Shown piece after piece: positions 61,201 through 64,000 of a stretch of DNA of 64,000 nt. The DNA is from Nipponacmea schrenckii (Eukaryota > Mollusca > Gastropoda > Lottiidae): NCBI GenBank assembly GCA_030562195.1, contig JAUJPP010000003.1, forward strand, positions 17,825,398 to 17,889,397, in the 5' to 3' direction. The number at the start of each line of letters is the position of its first letter. Positions within the stretch are counted from its first letter, which is position 1. The notes below the pieces were generated by a model. The model did no database searches. It was not told the DNA's origin and saw only the letters and a list, made by a program, of their open reading frames with translations. The translations under genes and the position numbers were made by a program.

Positions 61201-63509
61201 TATATATATATAATAATGTAACAGAAGAGAATATTACAGTATATTTCAGTTACAATCAAAATTATAAGAATATTTTTTTATGGCATGGCAAAAAAAAATT
61301 AAACTGCCCCCTAAGCATTTTCATCTTAATTCAAAGTTATAAAACTTATAAGATCAAAAAATGCATTAATACCTACCCAAAGATTGGAGTCTTTACCAAC
61401 ACATTTTCCAAAATTTGGCTGATGAGATGAGTAGATGATTTAGGAGATGACCATCGAGAACTGACATTATTTTTAGTCATCATGAAATAGTTGGTGAGCT
61501 TGTCTATATTTCTCATGAGTTTGAGAACAGTAAAAGTTTTGTCAGTCATGTCAGGAGAGGTACATTCAAATCTTGGAACATATGTACAAATATAATCACT
61601 GTACGCTTGAATCAGCTAAAACGTGATACAAATAAACATAATTAAACACTGAATACATAAACATAATCAAACATATAAATAATCAAACACTGAATATATA
61701 AACATTATGAAACATAAACATAATCAAACACTGAATATATAAACATAAACATTGTGACAAAGATTAGAGTACTAATGTAGGAACATAATTTATTATTTAT
61801 CAATAACCATTAGTCCCTTTTACACTATACCCTACAAGTGAGCCGTGCCAGACTCCTTGCCAGGCTTGCATACTTTGAACCTTTTACATTATACCTTGAA
61901 CAAGTGAGCCGGCCTTATTCAAGTAATGGAGCTCTCTAGACAGAGAGAACATGAAACAGAATCCAACATGGCGGGAAATGTGAACTTCCTAATTATTATG
62001 TTTTTGTTTAAAATGATTAATACCAAAGAAAACTTCATATAAGGCAACTAATCATCTTGTTCGATGACAATTCTCCAATTCATGCATTTCTTCGTATTTG
62101 CTTTCGGCGAAATGATAACAAACTTCCGGACATGTGCAATCAAAGTGTTCAAAGTGAGCCAGACACGGTTTGTATTTACACTATACTCAAAGCGTGCCAG
62201 GTCCGGACCGAGACCACCTCTTTTAGGTGGGCCAGGCCTGGCACAGATTTAACAGTGCCTGGCTCACTTAGATCCTTTTACATTATGATTTTTTCTACCG
62301 AACCGAGCCTGGTCAAGACCAGGCACGGATATATTTTTTAAGTGTAAAAGGGGTTATAGTCTTCCATTACCACCAACATGTTTTTGAGATTATCAATTCA
62401 AGTCTCATAAAGGGATTTCAACATTCACTGTAAGTGTGCTAAAGAGTCCACAAGTTCTACAAGATGCAAATGTATAATTCTATATAATAAAAGAAGGATT
62501 TCAGCATTTTCAAATATGATTCCAGTATCTAAAGAAGGGATAACAGTATCTACAGATGGAGTTCTAGTATAAGAAAACATACCAACATTGGCAGGTCTAT
62601 CAAAATATCTTGAGGTTGGCCAATTTCTTTAAACTTTTTGGACCAATCACCAGCTGGGTATTTACACATGACCTCTTGAAGTAATTCAAAATTATTGATA
62701 TCTAAATCACCAATAAGTGAGAAGAGATTTGTCTTATTACATAGCAGTTCATCAACCATTCTCTTATTATTGGTTACCATTGACAACTAAAACATACAAT
62801 ATAAGAATTCAAAATAAAAGCTACTATTCTACAAGATAAAGTGATATAATGAAAGCTTGTTAAAAATATTATTTAGAATAATTAAGTACATTTCTAAAGA
62901 TAGCTTGCCAGGCAAGGTAACATACACCCACTGGCAGCATTGAATTAGAATAATATATTGAGCAATAACTCAAAAAAACATTCACTGAATGTTGAACCTA
63001 AAGGCAAAAACTTAAAAACTGTCAAATCGTTCATTGAAAAATTGTCAAATTCAAACTTGACTGAGGTCTAATCAATTCCAATGCTCACCCCAAGTTTCAT
63101 CAAAATCCTTTTAAAATTGTAGGTTTTATTGCATCATTGACGCAATTTTACTAAGTCAAGGGCAATAACTCAAAAAAGTTCATAAATTCATAAAAATCGT
63201 CAAATTCGAACTTGACTGCCGTCTTATCAATTTCAATGTCCAAACCAAGTTTCATCAAAATCCATATAAAATTGTGACTTTTATTGTTTCTACTACAAAA
63301 TAATGGACAGATGGACCGACGGACAGTGACGACGATAATATATGTCCACCTATAAAAAGAAATAAAAAAAGAAATTGAAAACTGACTTACTTGAATGGTT
63401 AAAGCTGGGATAAATAGAGCTGTTTGTGTTTCATATTCTGTTAAATATTCTACAGCTGATAGCAACGTGTTAGGATCAGATAGTAAACTTTGTAATGTAA
63501 TACCTCTTT
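37193..63509 (-). CDS. ABCA-subfamily full transporter with very long first ectodomain (5' end off the window)
   Basis: A membrane ABC transporter of the ABCA type, a family that mostly moves or flips lipids. Fifty-six exons with GT-AG borders were placed, about 8.6 kb of coding sequence or 2,870 residues. The order from the N-terminal side is extracellular domain 1 (51994-63509), TMD1 (49910-51702), NBD1 and linker (46405-49302), TMD2 with ectodomain 2 (41281-45432), NBD2 and C terminus (37193-40229). The first transmembrane helix and start codon lie beyond 64000. NBD2 motifs are intact; NBD1 has one altered Walker A residue. ECD1 is longer than the ~600 residues of ABCA1, so the gene is closer in layout to ABCA12/ABCA13. 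The C-terminal [11 protein letters not shown] is ABCA1-like. The exact orthology is therefore open. Confidence 0.93.
40270..41160. repeat. 21-bp minisatellite in an ABCA intron, about 40 copies
   Basis: The unit is GATGGCTTACAACCATAGTTT. It is regular from 40276 to about 40600. After that the copies become irregular, with extra homopolymers to about 41100 that resemble consensus errors. Open frames on both strands here are repeat artefacts. Confidence 0.9.
41281..45432 (-). other. ABCA block: TMD2 with ectodomain 2
   Basis: Exons: 45168-45432, 44932-45003, 44731-44826, 44305-44532, 43956-44110, 43575-43635, 43173-43350, 42890-43005, 41829-41976 and 41281-41534. The first carries [20 protein letters not shown], the seventh transmembrane helix of the family layout. 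Ectodomain 2 has a Cys cluster ([30 protein letters not shown]) and the family blocks [21 protein letters not shown] and YNHPLP. Five further hydrophobic segments follow ([82 protein letters not shown]). Confidence 0.9.
42066..42830. repeat. ~52-bp minisatellite in an ABCA intron, interrupted by a GC-rich piece
   Basis: The unit is GATTAGATTCTATATGTAGT followed by TATCACTTCAGGTTAACAGACAACCTGAAT-like sequence, about 14 copies. The copies alternate GAAGTTA and GTAGTTT variants. Near 42604-42640 the array is broken by GCGGCCGCAGGTGCCGAT, unlike anything nearby, followed by an AT-rich palindromic stretch. The array then resumes. Confidence 0.9.
45433..46404. other. ABCA intron of about 1 kb
   Basis: No repeat or additional exon recognised. 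A small ACTACTACTACTC run lies near 46158. Confidence 0.5.
46405..49302 (-). other. ABCA block: NBD1 and regulatory linker
   Basis: Exons: 49134-49302, 48865-48984, 48591-48665, 48066-48262, 47606-47775, 47304-47328, 46921-47129 and 46405-46534. Walker A reads [12 protein letters not shown], with Ala where the family has Gly before Lys. The Q-loop is GICPQHN, the signature [16 protein letters not shown], Walker [14 protein letters not shown] and the H-loop [14 protein letters not shown]. The linker after it ends in [15 protein letters not shown], as usual for ABCA, then a basic/Ser-rich segment ([14 protein letters not shown]) that could be phosphorylated. One exon is only 25 nt. Confidence 0.92.
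49303..49900. repeat. AT-rich tandem repeat in an ABCA intron
   Basis: TATCTTCATTGAAAGTTATAAAT and ATTTAATATATCTAATAAAC-like words recur in steps of about 25-70 bp across the intron between TMD1 and NBD1. The exon starting at 49302 appears partly echoed in the first unit (TTCATTTAATACATCTAATAAA). Confidence 0.8.
49910..51702 (-). other. ABCA block: TMD1 helices 2-6 and approach to NBD1
   Basis: Exons: 51585-51702, 51106-51296, 50652-50790, 50264-50468 and 49910-50029. Hydrophobic segments include [73 protein letters not shown] and [19 protein letters not shown]. After the last helix comes [19 protein letters not shown], the conserved pre-NBD1 segment of ABCA proteins. The [15 protein letters not shown] block just after the second helix is the usual cytosolic loop before helix 3, with KMMGMK-like GMKSGLTW following. 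Confidence 0.9.
60190..60535. repeat. ~34-bp minisatellite in an ABCA intron
   Basis: TAGGTTTATAAACTGTCAAT and AAAACAAATAGGC-like words repeat about ten times. The exon edge at 60202 lies inside the first unit (CAGGTTTATAAACTGTGAAT), so the array seems to have grown from the splice acceptor region. Confidence 0.85.
61809..62358. mobile_element. MITE in an ABCA intron
   Basis: The left end is TTAGTCCCTTTTACACTATA and the right end TAAGTGTAAAAGGGGTTATAG, inverse copies with a few mismatches. Inside are GTGAGCC/GGCTCAC and GCCAGGC/GCCTGGC words in both orientations, and the inner CCTTTTACATTAT motif repeats. About 550 bp; its 94-codon plus-strand ORF resembles no transposase. Confidence 0.7.
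62880..63360. repeat. dispersed repeat, 'GATGAAACTTGGTG' family, inverted copy
   Basis: GATAGCTTGCCAGGCAAGGT and ACATACACCCACTGGCAGCAT are the inverse of the right edge of the array at 12240-12290. Then follow CCCCAAGTTTCATCAAAATCC and CAATTTTACTAAGTCAAGGG, and finally GGACAGATGGACCGACGGAC with ATATATGTCCACCTATAAAAAG at the end. It lies in the ABCA intron between exons 63391 and 62786. Confidence 0.8.
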
Positions 63510-63654
63510 CTGTAACAACAAAACAATCATTCACATATAAATTACTATTACATCTAATATGAGTTTTGTGTAATAATTACATTTTTTGATTTCAATGCCA
63601 TACTCTTTATAAATGAACTACATAGGTGCATGGTACTAGTTCCAGAGAGTGAAA

Positions 63655-63865
63655 CAGATCAAACTAGAATTGCTTACAATTATGAACGTATTTCGACAGC
63701 CTTGAAATATTATGTAGGCTAAATTTGCAATGACCTACATCTAGACAATATATTGAATATCATTTGACCTAGTTTTCAAACTCATAAAATAATTAGGTCA
63801 CACCTTCCGTAACGGTTAAAGATGGCGAAAATATGAAAATTATCAATTTTTGCTGTATTTAAAAT
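63655..63865 (-). repeat. partial inverted copy of the 1.1-kb satellite
   Basis: AATTGCTTACAATTATGAACG, AGGTCACACCTTCCGTAACGG and GGCGAAAATATGAAAATTATC are the inverse of the end of the satellite unit at 22080-22265. It ends near 63862 and is not followed by further unit sequence. Confidence 0.9.
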
Positions 63866-64000
63866 TAAATTCAAAATTCAAAAATCCGTTTCCAAATTAA
63901 TATAATTCAGCAATTGATATTACATTCTATAGATATCAAAATTACACAAATCAGAGCATCTCCAGAGGCCCCATTTCGATTTAAAGACAATTATGCACAG

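Larger units (their letters stand above)
51994..63509 (-). other. ABCA block: extended extracellular domain 1
   Basis: Twenty-four exons: 63391-63509, 62583-62786, 61377-61614, 61049-61195, 60624-60751, 60002-60202, 59411-59622, 59116-59249, 58771-58862, 58301-58473, 58007-58140, 57503-57627, 56911-57108, 56156-56361, 55821-55954, 55405-55523, 55021-55218, 54647-54839, 54165-54302, 53775-53914, 53321-53438, 52829-53087, 52469-52604, 51994-52179. They give about 1,310 residues before the window ends. Several exons share a pattern of Cys, a short helix, a hydrophobic 'L..i..l' stretch and a second LC. Examples are [11 protein letters not shown] / [21 protein letters not shown] / IQESLCEAA and [12 protein letters not shown] / LSEILCLNG. 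Asn-x-Ser/Thr sites are frequent. Borders at 56911 and 53775 use weak donors and are less sure. Confidence 0.8.

Noticed and set aside
62057..62341. A 94-codon plus-strand ORF
   Set aside because: It lies inside the MITE, has no similarity to transposases and includes one of its inverted ends.

Overview
The window is nuclear DNA of a eukaryote. Genes are split by short GT-AG introns, the sequence is AT-rich, and about a third of it is transposon remains and tandem repeats. The recognisable families are astacin, renalase, long-ectodomain ABCA, a G2E3-like ubiquitin ligase gene and an integrase-core transposase. The dispersed repeats end in a CATGTGGGCGTATAAAA-type sequence. Together these suggest a marine lophotrochozoan, most likely a mollusc. 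That assignment is inference; no species is claimed.

Left part (1-16 kb), mostly mobile or repeat-derived. In order it holds a tRNA-like SINE head, a PIF/Harbinger transposase fragment, a heat-shock-element plus TATA module, a hAT-like terminus, a dispersed repeat, a six-finger C2H2 gene with an internal 51-bp repeat, a 61-bp satellite, two exons of an integrase-core transposase, a 161-bp array, and a large broken gene (8279-15975). The broken gene looks like a DUF6589-type protein fused to a FEN/XPG-like nuclease domain. Its main intron is filled by a roughly 2-kb array. It is the most unusual coding locus here.

Middle part (16-37 kb). On the minus strand lie the first exons of a G2E3-like gene. 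Next come a MITE with long inverted ends, a hairpin minisatellite, a 1.1-kb satellite in three copies running into a 500-N gap, palindromic repeats and a LINE reverse-transcriptase tail. An astacin metalloprotease follows on the minus strand, with two near-identical alternative last exons. Four exons of renalase lie on the plus strand. Two stretches (about 29.66-30.83 and 33.4-35.3 kb) read like unpolished sequence, and they sit where the missing ends of astacin and renalase should be.

Right part (37-64 kb), one gene on the minus strand: a full-size ABCA transporter. I could place 56 exons, about 2,870 residues. They cover a very long first extracellular domain, TMD1, NBD1, TMD2 with its ectodomain, NBD2 and the C-terminal VFVNFA tail. 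The 5' end lies beyond base 64000. Its introns carry several minisatellites, a MITE and, at the far right, an inverted copy of the 1.1-kb satellite.

The neighbouring host genes (astacin, renalase, ABCA) have no evident joint pathway. All exon boundaries were read by eye from splice consensus and frame continuity.
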